From positions 1,550,001-1,614,000 of the forward strand of contig NZ_JAIGNN010000001.1 in NCBI RefSeq assembly GCF_019711565.1: a stretch of DNA of 64,000 nucleotides. The letters run 5' to 3'. Numbering within the stretch: position 1 is the first letter of the stretch; each line of letters begins with the position of its first letter. The stretch comes from Qipengyuania proteolytica. GTDB lineage: Bacteria; Pseudomonadota; Alphaproteobacteria; Sphingomonadales; Sphingomonadaceae. Under the pieces are notes generated by a model that searched no databases, was not told the origin of the DNA, and saw only the letters and a program-made list of their open reading frames with translations. Made by a program: the position numbers and the translations under genes. This document shows positions 54,402 to 63,339 of the stretch, one piece after another.

Positions 54402-57263
54402 ATGGCGCTAAGTTTGGTAGCGGTATCATTGCGGTCGAAAGCGCAGCGCAGCTGGCTCGCTGCGCTGGCGTTCCTGCTACCGGTCGCTGTCCCTTCAGCA
54501 GTTGCGGCGGGCGAAGTGCGGGAGGTCGACCATGGCATGCTGGTCTCTCTCGATAGCGGCGAGACCATCCGCGTGCTCGCCTATGAGAACGGCACCTTTC
54601 GCGTCACGGCGACGGGCGGCGATATGCCGGAAGGCCATCCGACCAGCATGGTCGTTCTTGAACCCGACGGCGAACCGGAACTGACAGTCGCTCCTGGCGA
54701 GGCGAACCTGCAGACGGCGACCTCCCGGCTCTCGGTCGATCTTGCGGACGGTCAGGTGCGCGTGTTCGATGCCGCTGGAAATCTGCTCCTGGACGAATAT
54801 GCCCCGGCACGCACGATCACGCCTGTCGCGATCGAAGGGCAGAGCTGGTTCGCCACGCGCGCGCAGTTCAACCGCGGCACCGACGAGGGGCTCTACGGGC
54901 TCGGCCAGCACCAGAACCGCCAGATGGACTACAATGGCGAGGATATCGAACTCGCGCAGCACAATATGGCGATCGCTCTGCCGTATCTGGTCTCGACGCG
55001 CGGATACGGGCTACTGTGGGACAATGCCTCGATCACGCGGATCGGCAATCCCGCGCCCTACGCGCAGCTGGCGCTGGACTGGCAGGCCCAATATTACCTT
55101 GGCGACCGGCTCGTGGTTGAGCGCCCCGAACGCGCCATCGATTACCAGTATATCGAAGATCAGGACCGCTGGCCCGCTGAGGCCAAGGCGGCGGTAGAGG
55201 CGGCGACCACCGGCCAGAATACGCAGGGCAACGCACTCCAGAAGCAGCGCGTCGTGTGGACCGGCACGTTCACGCCCGAAACCTCCGGGCAGCACAAGTT
55301 CCGTCTCTATTCCTCAAGCTATGTTGCGGTCTTTGCGGACGGCGAAAAGGTGCTCGACCGGTGGCGGCAGAACTGGAACCCCTGGTACCACAATTTCGAA
55401 CTCGACCTGACGGCCGGCAAGGGTGTTGAGTTGCGCATCGAGTGGGAGCCCAACCAGGGCTACATCGCGCTCGAGCACTCCGACCCGCTGTCGCCGCTAG
55501 ACCGCCACTCGGTCAGCTTCGCGAGCGAGGCGGGGCAGGCGATCGACTATTATGTCGTGCCCGCGCCGACGATGGACGATGCGATCGCCGGGTATCGCGA
55601 ATTGACGGGCAAGGCACCGATGATGCCGCGCTGGGCCTATGGCTTCTGGCAGTCGCGCCAACGCTACGAAACGCAGGACCAGCTGGTGGAGGTGATGCAG
55701 GGCTATCGCGACCGCGCCATCCCGATCGATACGATCGTGCAGGACTGGTTCTACTGGCCAGAAGACAGCTGGGGCTGCCATTGTTTCGACCCGGACCGCT
55801 TTCCCGATGCTAAGGCGATGGTCGACAAGGTCCATGCGCTCGACGGGAGGGTCATGATCTCGGTCTGGCCGAAATTCTATCCCGACACAGCCAATGGCAA
55901 GGCGCTGAGCGAGAAGGGGTTCCTCTATGAACGGCCGCTCGAGGCGGGCCAGCGCGACTGGGTCGGGCCGGGTTACGCCAACACTTTCTACGATCCCTAT
56001 GACCCGGCGGCGCGGGCACTCTACTGGGGGCAGATCGAGCGCGATCTCCTGCCGCTCGGCTTCGACGCCTGGTGGATGGATGCGACCGAACCCGACTGGC
56101 ATTCGAACCTGTCGATCGATGAGCGCAAGTGGCAGATGACCTCGCCGACGACCGGGCTGCCCGGAGCCGCGCTCTTCAATTCCTACCCGCTCGATCACGC
56201 TGTCGGGGTGTTCGAAGGACTACGCCAAGCCCAGCCCGACACGCGCCCCTTCATCCTCACGCGCAGCGGATTCGGCGGCATCCAGCGCACGTCGTCGGCC
56301 TTGTGGTCGGGCGATGTCGCCGCGCGCTGGGAAGATCTGCGCGACCAGATCAGCGCGGGGCTGAACCTCAGTCTGGCAGGGGTGCCCAACTGGACCCACG
56401 ACATCGGCGGCTTCGCGGTGGAGGAACGGTATAGCCGGCAGGATCCCGCGCATGTCGAGGAATGGCGCGAGCTTTACCTGCGCTGGTTCCAGTTCGGCGC
56501 CTTCTCGCCCCTGTTCCGGAGTCATGGCGAGTTCCCCCGGCGCGAGAGCTGGATCGTGAGCGAAGGCGACCCGGCGATGCTCGATGCGCTCACCTATTAT
56601 CACCGGCTGCGCTACCGGCTCATGCCCTATATATACACGCTGGCTGCCGGGACCCATTTCGAGGATGGCACCATCATGCGGCCACTGGTGATGGATTTCG
56701 AAGCGGACCGGAGCGCCTGGTCGATCGACGACCAGTATCTTTTCGGGCCCGCCCTGATGGTTGCCCCGGTCACGCGGTTTCGTGAGCGGGAGCGGCTGGT
56801 CTACCTTCCTGCGGGAGCCGATTGGTACGACCTTGCAAGCGGGCGCAAGGTCTCCGGAGGCCAGCATGTGCCCGTTGCAGCGCCGCGCGAAAGGCTGCCA
56901 CTGTTCGTGCGTGCCGGATCGATCTTGCCTATGGGAAGGGACGTCCAATGGACCGGGGAAGATCCGCAAGGACCGCTCACTATTCACGTCTTCGCCGGTG
57001 GCGATGCAGACTTTGCTCTCTACGAAGACCAGGGCACCGACATGGGTTATACTCGCGGAGAATTCTCGCGGATTGCTTTCGGCTGGAACGAAGGCGAGCG
57101 GCGCCTGTCTGTCGCAGCGCGAGTCGGGGCCTTTCCGGGCATGGCCATCAAGCGCGAGATGCTGATCGTCCTTCACGAAGGGAATGGGGAGGGCATGATG
57201 CTCGAGCGGTCCGGCGGCGTCGCCGTCACCTATGAGGGAGAGGCCGTTGCAGTGGATTTCTAG
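54402..57263 (+). CDS. GH31 alpha-xylosidase-like enzyme with PA14 insert, exported
   Basis: This 953-residue retaining GH31 enzyme has the nucleophile D560 in WWMDATEPDWH. An N-terminal beta-sandwich follows the signal peptide (ending PSAVAA, residue 36). A PA14 domain is inserted at about residues 280-365, starting KQRVVWTGTFTPETSG. The same layout occurs in Cellvibrio Xyl31A, a xyloglucan alpha-xylosidase. The ATG at 54402 has GGGAGGAG upstream, and the upstream ATG at 54315 is rejected. Operator copy 7 falls inside codons 5-9. Alpha-xylosidase activity suggests xyloglucan; alpha-glucosidase is the alternative. A GC hairpin (57265-57291) follows the stop. Confidence 0.88.
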   Translation: MALSLVAVSLRSKAQRSWLAALAFLLPVAVPSAVAAGEVREVDHGMLVSLDSGETIRVLAYENGTFRVTATGGDMPEGHPTSMVVLEPDGEPELTVAPGEANLQTATSRLSVDLADGQVRVFDAAGNLLLDEYAPARTITPVAIEGQSWFATRAQFNRGTDEGLYGLGQHQNRQMDYNGEDIELAQHNMAIALPYLVSTRGYGLLWDNASITRIGNPAPYAQLALDWQAQYYLGDRLVVERPERAIDYQYIEDQDRWPAEAKAAVEAATTGQNTQGNALQKQRVVWTGTFTPETSGQHKFRLYSSSYVAVFADGEKVLDRWRQNWNPWYHNFELDLTAGKGVELRIEWEPNQGYIALEHSDPLSPLDRHSVSFASEAGQAIDYYVVPAPTMDDAIAGYRELTGKAPMMPRWAYGFWQSRQRYETQDQLVEVMQGYRDRAIPIDTIVQDWFYWPEDSWGCHCFDPDRFPDAKAMVDKVHALDGRVMISVWPKFYPDTANGKALSEKGFLYERPLEAGQRDWVGPGYANTFYDPYDPAARALYWGQIERDLLPLGFDAWWMDATEPDWHSNLSIDERKWQMTSPTTGLPGAALFNSYPLDHAVGVFEGLRQAQPDTRPFILTRSGFGGIQRTSSALWSGDVAARWEDLRDQISAGLNLSLAGVPNWTHDIGGFAVEERYSRQDPAHVEEWRELYLRWFQFGAFSPLFRSHGEFPRRESWIVSEGDPAMLDALTYYHRLRYRLMPYIYTLAAGTHFEDGTIMRPLVMDFEADRSAWSIDDQYLFGPALMVAPVTRFRERERLVYLPAGADWYDLASGRKVSGGQHVPVAAPRERLPLFVRAGSILPMGRDVQWTGEDPQGPLTIHVFAGGDADFALYEDQGTDMGYTRGEFSRIAFGWNEGERRLSVAARVGAFPGMAIKREMLIVLHEGNGEGMMLERSGGVAVTYEGEAVAVDF
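54415..54428. promoter_or_regulatory. LacI-type operator copy 7, inside the GH31 reading frame
   Basis: TGGTAGCGGTATCA differs from the perfect 14-mer at two positions (G at 9, T at 12). It covers codons 5-9 of the GH31 gene. Paired with copy 6, about 156 bp apart, it could support looping or an elongation roadblock. Confidence 0.55.
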
Positions 57264-57349
57264 AGGTGACGCCGTGGGCGGCGAACTCACCATCTCCGGT
57301 GGAAATTGCGAACGCTCACTTGACGGTGCCGACGGTAGGGCATAGCAAA

Positions 57350-57378
57350 TTGACAACGTAAGACAAAAACGCGTGTTA
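57350..57378 (+). promoter_or_regulatory. Promoter candidate for the MocA-GMC operon
   Basis: TTGACA (57350-57355), 17-base spacer, GTGTTA (57373-57378), just before AAGGAGGGG. A start site between these elements leaves almost no leader, so the placing may be slightly off. No copy of the xylan operator is in this 132-bp gap. Confidence 0.4.
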
Positions 57379-57395
57379 AGGAGGGGAAATCAAGG

Positions 57396-58574
57396 ATGGC
57401 GGGACGATTGCGTCTGGGCATGATCGGCGGAGGGCAGGGGGCCTTTATCGGTGCCGTCCACCGTGCTGCCGCCCGGCTCGATGGCGCGACCGCTCTCGTC
57501 TGCGGATGCTTCAGCCGCGACCCGGCCAATTCGCGCGAGACCGCACAGGCGCTGCATCTCGATCCCGAGCGCGCCTATCCCTCTGCCGCCGAGATGTTTG
57601 CTGCGGAGGCTGCTCGCGGCAACGACGCCATGGAAGCCGTCGTCATCGTCACGCCGAATGACACGCATGTCCCGCTCGCCAAGGCGGCGGCGGAGGCCGG
57701 TTTCCATGTCATGTCCGACAAGCCTGCAGGTATTGCGCTCTCCGAGGTGAAGTCGCTTGCCGAGACCTTGTCGGTAAGCGGCACGGCCTATGGCCTCACC
57801 CACACTTATCTCGGCTATCCGATGGTCTGGCAGGCTCGCCATCTGGCGACGAGCAAGGCTTTCGGCGCGATCCGCCGGATCCTCGTCGAATATCCCCAAG
57901 GCTGGCTTTCCTCGCGCGCGGAGGCGGATGGCAGCAAGCAGGCCGAATGGCGGACCGATCCGGCGCGCTCCGGCCCCTCGGGTGCGTTCGGCGATATCGG
58001 CAGCCATGCGCACAGCCTCGCCGAGTTCGTCGCCAATTCGCGCATGACCCGGCTCTCGGCGCGGCTGCGCAGCCACTTCGTCGAGCGCAGGCTCGACGAC
58101 GATGGCGAGGCGAGCTTCGAAATGGAGAACGGCGCGACCGGCGTGCTCGTCGCGAGCCAGGTCTGCGCGGGTGAAGAGAATTCGCTGGCGATCCGTATCT
58201 ACGGCGAGAATGCCGGCCTCGAATGGCGACAGATGGAGCCGAACACGCTGATCGAGCGGCGCGGCGATGGATCGGTATTCGTCCACCGCGCGGGGGTCGA
58301 CAAGCCATTGTGCGATGAGGCGCTGGCCCGTTGCCGCCTGCCATCGGGTCACCCCGAAGGCTACATCGAGGCTTTCGCCAACCTCTATCGCGACTTTGCC
58401 GGCGCTGTTCGCGACGGCGCGCCGCTCGCTTCGCGCGGAGTGCCCGGGATTGCCGAAGCGCTGCGCGGGATGGCCTTCCTCGAAGCGTCGGTCGCGAGCG
58501 CACAAGCAGACGGCGCCTGGACCGACATCGCCGCGCCATCCACCGGACCCGACCTCAAGGGATTGCTGACATGA
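57396..58574 (+). CDS. Gfo/Idh/MocA-family oxidoreductase
   Basis: This 392-residue dehydrogenase has an N-terminal Rossmann fold (GMIGGGQGAF at 8-17), the family EKP-type motif as DKPAG with K109, and a C-terminal alpha/beta domain with GDIGSHAHSL. It lacks a signal peptide, so it is cytoplasmic. Relatives oxidise or reduce sugars at a ring carbon, including glycoside 3-dehydrogenase/reductase types. AAGGAGGGG precedes the ATG at 57396. It is the first gene of a same-strand operon and overlaps the isomerase gene (ATGA). The substrate is inferred to be a 3-keto-glycoside or inositol-like compound. Confidence 0.85.
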   Translation: MAGRLRLGMIGGGQGAFIGAVHRAAARLDGATALVCGCFSRDPANSRETAQALHLDPERAYPSAAEMFAAEAARGNDAMEAVVIVTPNDTHVPLAKAAAEAGFHVMSDKPAGIALSEVKSLAETLSVSGTAYGLTHTYLGYPMVWQARHLATSKAFGAIRRILVEYPQGWLSSRAEADGSKQAEWRTDPARSGPSGAFGDIGSHAHSLAEFVANSRMTRLSARLRSHFVERRLDDDGEASFEMENGATGVLVASQVCAGEENSLAIRIYGENAGLEWRQMEPNTLIERRGDGSVFVHRAGVDKPLCDEALARCRLPSGHPEGYIEAFANLYRDFAGAVRDGAPLASRGVPGIAEALRGMAFLEASVASAQADGAWTDIAAPSTGPDLKGLLT

Positions 58575-59623
58575 AGGAACTTCGCGGCCCCGCCATCTTC
58601 CTTGCGCAGTTCATGCGCGACGAGCCGCCTTACGACAGGCTCGACACCATCGCGGAATGGGTCGCCTCGCTCGGCTACAAGGGCATCCAGATCCCGTCGA
58701 ACGACGCGCGCTGCATCGACCTCGATCTCGCGGCAGAAAGCCAGGACTATTGCGACGAGCTCGCCGGGCGCTGCGCCGAGCGCGGGCTCGCGATCACCGA
58801 ACTCGCCACGCACCTGCAGGGCCAGCTGGTCGCGGTGCACCCGGCTTATGACGAGCTGTTCGACGCCTTCGCGCCGGTCGAGGTCCACGGCAAGCCGGCC
58901 GAGCGGCAGGCGTGGGCGGTCGACCAGATGAAGAAGGCGGCGATCGCCTCGCGCCGGCTGGGGCTGAAGGCAGTCCCGAGCTTCCCTGGCGCGCTGATGT
59001 GGCACCTTGTCTACCCGTGGCCGCAGCGGCCCGCAGGGCTCGTCGAGGCAGGATTTGCTGAGCTCGCCAAGCGCTGGCGCCCGATCCTCGACGTGTTCGA
59101 GGACAACGGCATCGACGTGGCTTACGAAATCCACCCGGGCGAGGATCTGCACGACGGCGCCAGCTTCGAGGCTTTCCTCGACGCGGTGGACGAGCATCCG
59201 CGCGCCAACATCCTTTACGACCCGAGCCACTTCGTGCTGCAGCAGCTGGACTACCTCGGCTTCATCGATCGCTATCACGATCGTATCAAGGCGTTCCACG
59301 TCAAGGATGCCGAGTTCCGCCCCGACGCGCGGACCGGCGTCTACGGCGGCTATCGCGGCTGGGCCGAACGCGCCGGGCGGTTCCGCTCGCTGGGCGACGG
59401 GCAGGTCGATTTCCGCCAGATATTCAGCAAGCTGACGCACTACGGTTTCGACGGCTGGGCGGTGCTCGAGTGGGAATGCTGCTTCAAGCATCCCGAGCAG
59501 GGCGCAGCCGAGGGCGCGTCCTTCATCGCCGACCATATCATCCGACCGACACCCTACGCCTTCGACGACTTCGCGGGCGGCAATGTCGATGAGGGAAAGA
59601 TCAATCGCACGCTCGGCATCTAG
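58571..59623 (+). CDS. Xylose-isomerase-like TIM-barrel sugar isomerase/epimerase
   Basis: This 350-residue protein has the AP-endonuclease-2/xylose-isomerase TIM-barrel fold. Metal ligands appear in order: E in AYEIHPGEDL, D/H in LYDPSHFVL, H/D in AFHVKDAEF and E in VLEWECCF. It begins MKELRGPAIFLAQFM and has no signal peptide. Members include hydroxypyruvate isomerase, inosose dehydratase and 3-keto-glycoside eliminases or hydratases. Immediate coupling to the Gfo/Idh/MocA gene supports an oxidised-sugar substrate. Confidence 0.82.
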   Translation: MKELRGPAIFLAQFMRDEPPYDRLDTIAEWVASLGYKGIQIPSNDARCIDLDLAAESQDYCDELAGRCAERGLAITELATHLQGQLVAVHPAYDELFDAFAPVEVHGKPAERQAWAVDQMKKAAIASRRLGLKAVPSFPGALMWHLVYPWPQRPAGLVEAGFAELAKRWRPILDVFEDNGIDVAYEIHPGEDLHDGASFEAFLDAVDEHPRANILYDPSHFVLQQLDYLGFIDRYHDRIKAFHVKDAEFRPDARTGVYGGYRGWAERAGRFRSLGDGQVDFRQIFSKLTHYGFDGWAVLEWECCFKHPEQGAAEGASFIADHIIRPTPYAFDDFAGGNVDEGKINRTLGI

Positions 59624-59653
59624 AGCTGACCGGCGAGTCTGGGAGAGGGATTA

Positions 59654-61060
59654 ATGGCAACCGCACCAATGGACGCGATCGCGCCAACCGAAGTCAATCG
59701 CAACCGGCTGTTCCTGCTCGCCTGCCTCTCGCTGATCGTGACCGCGATGACCTTCGCGATCCGGGCGGGGATCCTCACCCAGCTTTCGGACCAGTTCGCG
59801 CTCAGCGACACGCAGCTCGGCTGGGTCAACAGCATGGCCTTCCTGGGCTTTCCGCTGGCGATGGTCGTATTCGGCTTCCTCTACAACAAGCTCGGCCCGC
59901 GCCTGATCATGATCCTGGCTTTCGTCGGCCATCTGCTCGGGCTGGTCCTGACCATCCTTGCCGACGGGTTCCTCGGCTTGCTGGTCTCGACCTTCTTCAT
60001 CGGTTTCGCCAACGGCTCGGTCGAGGCGGCCTGCAACCCGCTGGTTGCCGACCTGTACAAGGACGACAAGACGAAGTGGCTCAACCGCTTCCATGTCTGG
60101 TTCCCGGGCGGGATCGTGATCGGCGCGGTCGTGTCCTACCTCATGACCAATGCCGGGATCGGCTGGCAGCTGCAGATCGCGGTGATGCTGATCCCAACCG
60201 CGATCTATGGCTACATGGTCTTTACCACGCGCTTCCCCGAGGTGGCAGAGAGCGAGCTGATCGTCGGTCTGGATCCCAAGGGCGTCTTGCTCATGGGTTC
60301 GATCCTCGGGCTGCTGGTGCTGATCGGCACGCCGAACGATCTGGTCGCCGGCCTGCCCGGTACCTTTGTGCTCCCTCTCTTGATGGTGCTGGGCCTCACA
60401 TTCCTGCTCATGCTGTTCCGCGCAGGGCGGGTGCGCGATGCGGCGCTCCTGATCGTGCTGATGGCCGTCATGAGCATTACCGCGACGTCAGAACTCGGGA
60501 CCCAGCAATGGGTCGACCGCATCCTTGGCGCACAGCTTGGTAACCTTCCAGGACAAGCGATGATCGTGCTCGGTATGGTCACCGGCATCATGGCGGTCGG
60601 CCGCTATTTTGCCGGTCCGCTGATCCACGCGCTCAATCCGCTCGGCGTATTGTTGATGAGCGCGGTGCTGACGACCCTCGGCCTGTTCCTGATGGCCTCG
60701 GCGAGCGGGGCGATGGTCTATGTCTCGGCGATCATCTTCGCTGTCGGCGTGTGCTATTTCTGGCCCACGATGATCGGCGTCACGGCGCAATATGTGCCAC
60801 GCTCTGGCGCGCTCGGCATGAGCCTTGTCGGAGCTGCCGGCATGTTCGCCCTGACGATCTGGAACCCGATTATCGGCGGCTGGATCGACAACGCGCGGGC
60901 CAGCGCCGAGGCAAGCGGGCTCGAAGGCACGGCAGTCGAAGTGGCCGCGGGGCAGGGGGCCTTGTCGCAGCTGGTTTACTTCCCCGTGGTGCTGATCGCG
61001 ATCTTCGTGGTGCTCTACCTCGCCCGGAAACCGCTCGAACAATCGGCGGAGCAGGCATGA
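59654..61060 (+). CDS. MFS transporter of the nucleoside/sugar symporter type
   Basis: This 468-residue inner-membrane carrier has twelve hydrophobic segments. FHVWFPGGIVIGAVVS and GSVEAACNPLVADLY resemble the sugar/nucleoside-type MFS subgroup that accompanies GMC/isomerase gene sets. GGGAGAGGG lies 5 bp before the ATG. It differs from the XylE-like carrier at 22,248: it lacks PESPRYL and GRR motifs. Cargo is unknown. It overlaps the next gene (ATGA). Confidence 0.8.
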   Translation: MATAPMDAIAPTEVNRNRLFLLACLSLIVTAMTFAIRAGILTQLSDQFALSDTQLGWVNSMAFLGFPLAMVVFGFLYNKLGPRLIMILAFVGHLLGLVLTILADGFLGLLVSTFFIGFANGSVEAACNPLVADLYKDDKTKWLNRFHVWFPGGIVIGAVVSYLMTNAGIGWQLQIAVMLIPTAIYGYMVFTTRFPEVAESELIVGLDPKGVLLMGSILGLLVLIGTPNDLVAGLPGTFVLPLLMVLGLTFLLMLFRAGRVRDAALLIVLMAVMSITATSELGTQQWVDRILGAQLGNLPGQAMIVLGMVTGIMAVGRYFAGPLIHALNPLGVLLMSAVLTTLGLFLMASASGAMVYVSAIIFAVGVCYFWPTMIGVTAQYVPRSGALGMSLVGAAGMFALTIWNPIIGGWIDNARASAEASGLEGTAVEVAAGQGALSQLVYFPVVLIAIFVVLYLARKPLEQSAEQA

Positions 61061-61620
61061 TGACAACTCGCTCACACACCATCGACCGCCGCACTGCATT
61101 GCGCGGCTTCGTTACCATAGCCGGCGTCGCAGTTATCCTGCCGTCGGTTGCAACCCTGGGCGGCTGCCGTGCAACGCCCGCCACACTCGAGGAGCACACG
61201 GCCCTGCTCAAGGCGGTGGTCGGCCGGATCATCCCGAAGACCGATACGCCCGGGGCGCTCGAAGCCGGTGTGCCCGACTACATCTCCGCTGTCTTCGAGC
61301 AGCACATGACGCCCGAACAGCAGTCCGACTTCGCAGCTGGCCTCGGCGAAATCGCCGCGCTGGCCAAGCGCGAAGGCGTTTCGGATCTTGCGGCGGCGAC
61401 ACCCGAAGCACAGGATGTCGTACTCGGGAAACTCGCAGGTTCGGCGGATGGCACGCCGGGCAAGGACACCTGGCAGCAGCTCCGCGACATGACCCTGTTC
61501 GGCTTTTACACCTCCGAAACGGCCACTGAGGAGCTCGCCTACGAGGAAATCCCCGGGCGCCAGATCGGCTGCCTTCCCTTCGAAGAGATCGGTCGGGCCT
61601 GGCTCGATCGCGGCGTCTGA
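61057..61620 (+). CDS. Gluconate 2-dehydrogenase subunit 3 family protein, Tat lipoprotein
   Basis: This 187-residue small subunit has a twin-arginine signal (IDRRTALRGFVTIAG) and a lipobox-like LGGC at residue 37. The body is helical, with the family tract VGRIIPKTDTPGALEAGVPDYI and a C-terminal LFGFYTSE region. Such proteins bind and export GMC-type flavoproteins to the periplasm. The neighbouring GMC gene lacks its own signal peptide, so co-export through this partner's Tat signal is likely. Confidence 0.85.
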   Translation: MMTTRSHTIDRRTALRGFVTIAGVAVILPSVATLGGCRATPATLEEHTALLKAVVGRIIPKTDTPGALEAGVPDYISAVFEQHMTPEQQSDFAAGLGEIAALAKREGVSDLAAATPEAQDVVLGKLAGSADGTPGKDTWQQLRDMTLFGFYTSETATEELAYEEIPGRQIGCLPFEEIGRAWLDRGV

Positions 61621-61632
61621 GAGGAGCGCGCG

Positions 61633-63339
61633 ATGTCCATAGATCAATCCTTCGATGTCATCGTTGTCGGCTCCGGAATGTCGGGCGGCTGGGCCGCCAA
61701 GGAGTTCTGCGAACGCGGGATGAAAGTGCTCGTGATCGAGCGCGGCAAGAAGACCGAGCGGAGCGTCGACTACGTCGGCGAGAACAAGGAACCGTGGGAC
61801 ATGCCGTTGCGCGACCGGGTCGACCCCAAGCTCGCCGAAAGCGACTATCCCGTTCAGAGCACCTGCTACGCCTTCCGCGAGAGCACCCGCAACTTCTTCA
61901 TCAACGATCGCGAGAACCCCTATTCGCATGCCGAGGGCGCGCCGTTTTCCTGGCTGCGCGGCGACCAGGTCGGCGGCAAGTCGCTGATGTGGGCGCGCCA
62001 GAGCTATCGCTGGAGCGATACCGATTTCGGCGCGAACAAGGCCGACGGCCACGGCACCGACTGGCCGATCCGCTATGCCGACGTCCAGCCGTGGTATGAC
62101 CATGTCGAGCGCTTCGTCGGCATCAGCGGCTCTGCCGAAGGATTGCCGCAGCTGCCCGACAGCATCTTCCAGCCGCCGATGGAAATGACCTGCGTCGAGA
62201 AGGAGGCCAAGGCGAAGATCGAAGCGGCCTTCCCCGATCGCAAGCTCATCATCGGCCGCGCGGCGCACCTCACTCAGCCGACCGAGGAGCAGCTGGCTCT
62301 CGGTCGCGGGACCTGCCAGTTCCGCAACCAGTGCGAACGCGGGTGTTCGTTCGGGGCCTATTTCTCCAGCGTCGCGGCCACGCTCCCGGCAGCGGAGAAC
62401 ACCGGCAATCTCACGATCCTGCCGGACAGCCATGTCGAGCGTATCGTCTACGATCCCGCCACCAAGCGCGCGAGCGGCGTGCAGGTGGTCAACCGCAAGA
62501 CGCGCGAACGGCAGGAGATCGGCGCTCGCGTGATCTTCCTCTGCGCCTCCACCATCGGCACGCTTCAGGTGCTGCTAAACTCGACGTCCGAAGCTTTCCC
62601 CGAAGGCTTCGGCAATTCGAGCGGCGTGCTTGGTCGCTACGTTATGGACCACCACCACCGCGTCGGCGCGCGTGGGCGGATGCCGGGCTTCGAGGACAAA
62701 TATTACGCGGGACGGCGGCCCAATGGCATCTACCTCGTGCGCTACGCCAATATCGACAACCGCACCGATGGCGAGTTCCTGCGCGGCTATGCCTTCCAGG
62801 GAGGCGGGGAGCGATCGTCATGGACCCGCGCGCTTGGCGGTGGCGACTTCGGCGCGGACCTCAAGGATAGCCTGCGCACGCCGGGGCCGTGGTATTTCAA
62901 CCTCCAGGGGTTCGGCGAGCACCTGCCCAATGCCGACAATCGCGTGACGCTGCACAAGAGCAACACCGACGATTTCGGCATCCCGATCCCCCACATGGAA
63001 ATCCGCTGGGGCGAGAACGAGCGAAAGATGCGCAAGGCGATGCGGCGCGATGCCGAGGCCATGCTCGAGGCGGCCGGGGTCGTCGATATCGAGAGCTTCG
63101 AGAACGAAGCCACGCCTGGCCACTGTATCCACGAGATGGGCGGGGCGCGAATGGGTCACGATCCGAAGACCTCGGTGCTCAACCGCTGGAACCAGTCGCA
63201 TGACGTAGCCAACGTCTTTGCTACCGACGGCTCGGCCTTTGCCTCGACTGCCTGCCAGAACCCGTCGCTCACTTTCATGGCGCTGACGGCGAGGGCGGTC
63301 GATTACGCGGCGCGGCAAATGCAGGAAGGACAATTGTGA
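61633..63339 (+). CDS. GMC-family oxidoreductase, probable sugar/glycoside dehydrogenase
   Basis: This 568-residue FAD enzyme has GSGMSGGWAAKE at 13-24 for dinucleotide binding and a C-terminal active-site region with GHCIHEMGGARMG (His) and TDGSAFASTACQNPSLT (Asn in the place of the second catalytic residue). It lacks a signal peptide, so it probably forms a complex with the preceding Tat subunit. This large-small arrangement is found in gluconate dehydrogenases and in glycoside 3-dehydrogenases that oxidise C3 of glucosides. A cytochrome subunit is not seen in the window. AGGAGCGCG precedes the ATG. Confidence 0.86.
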   Translation: MSIDQSFDVIVVGSGMSGGWAAKEFCERGMKVLVIERGKKTERSVDYVGENKEPWDMPLRDRVDPKLAESDYPVQSTCYAFRESTRNFFINDRENPYSHAEGAPFSWLRGDQVGGKSLMWARQSYRWSDTDFGANKADGHGTDWPIRYADVQPWYDHVERFVGISGSAEGLPQLPDSIFQPPMEMTCVEKEAKAKIEAAFPDRKLIIGRAAHLTQPTEEQLALGRGTCQFRNQCERGCSFGAYFSSVAATLPAAENTGNLTILPDSHVERIVYDPATKRASGVQVVNRKTRERQEIGARVIFLCASTIGTLQVLLNSTSEAFPEGFGNSSGVLGRYVMDHHHRVGARGRMPGFEDKYYAGRRPNGIYLVRYANIDNRTDGEFLRGYAFQGGGERSSWTRALGGGDFGADLKDSLRTPGPWYFNLQGFGEHLPNADNRVTLHKSNTDDFGIPIPHMEIRWGENERKMRKAMRRDAEAMLEAAGVVDIESFENEATPGHCIHEMGGARMGHDPKTSVLNRWNQSHDVANVFATDGSAFASTACQNPSLTFMALTARAVDYAARQMQEGQL

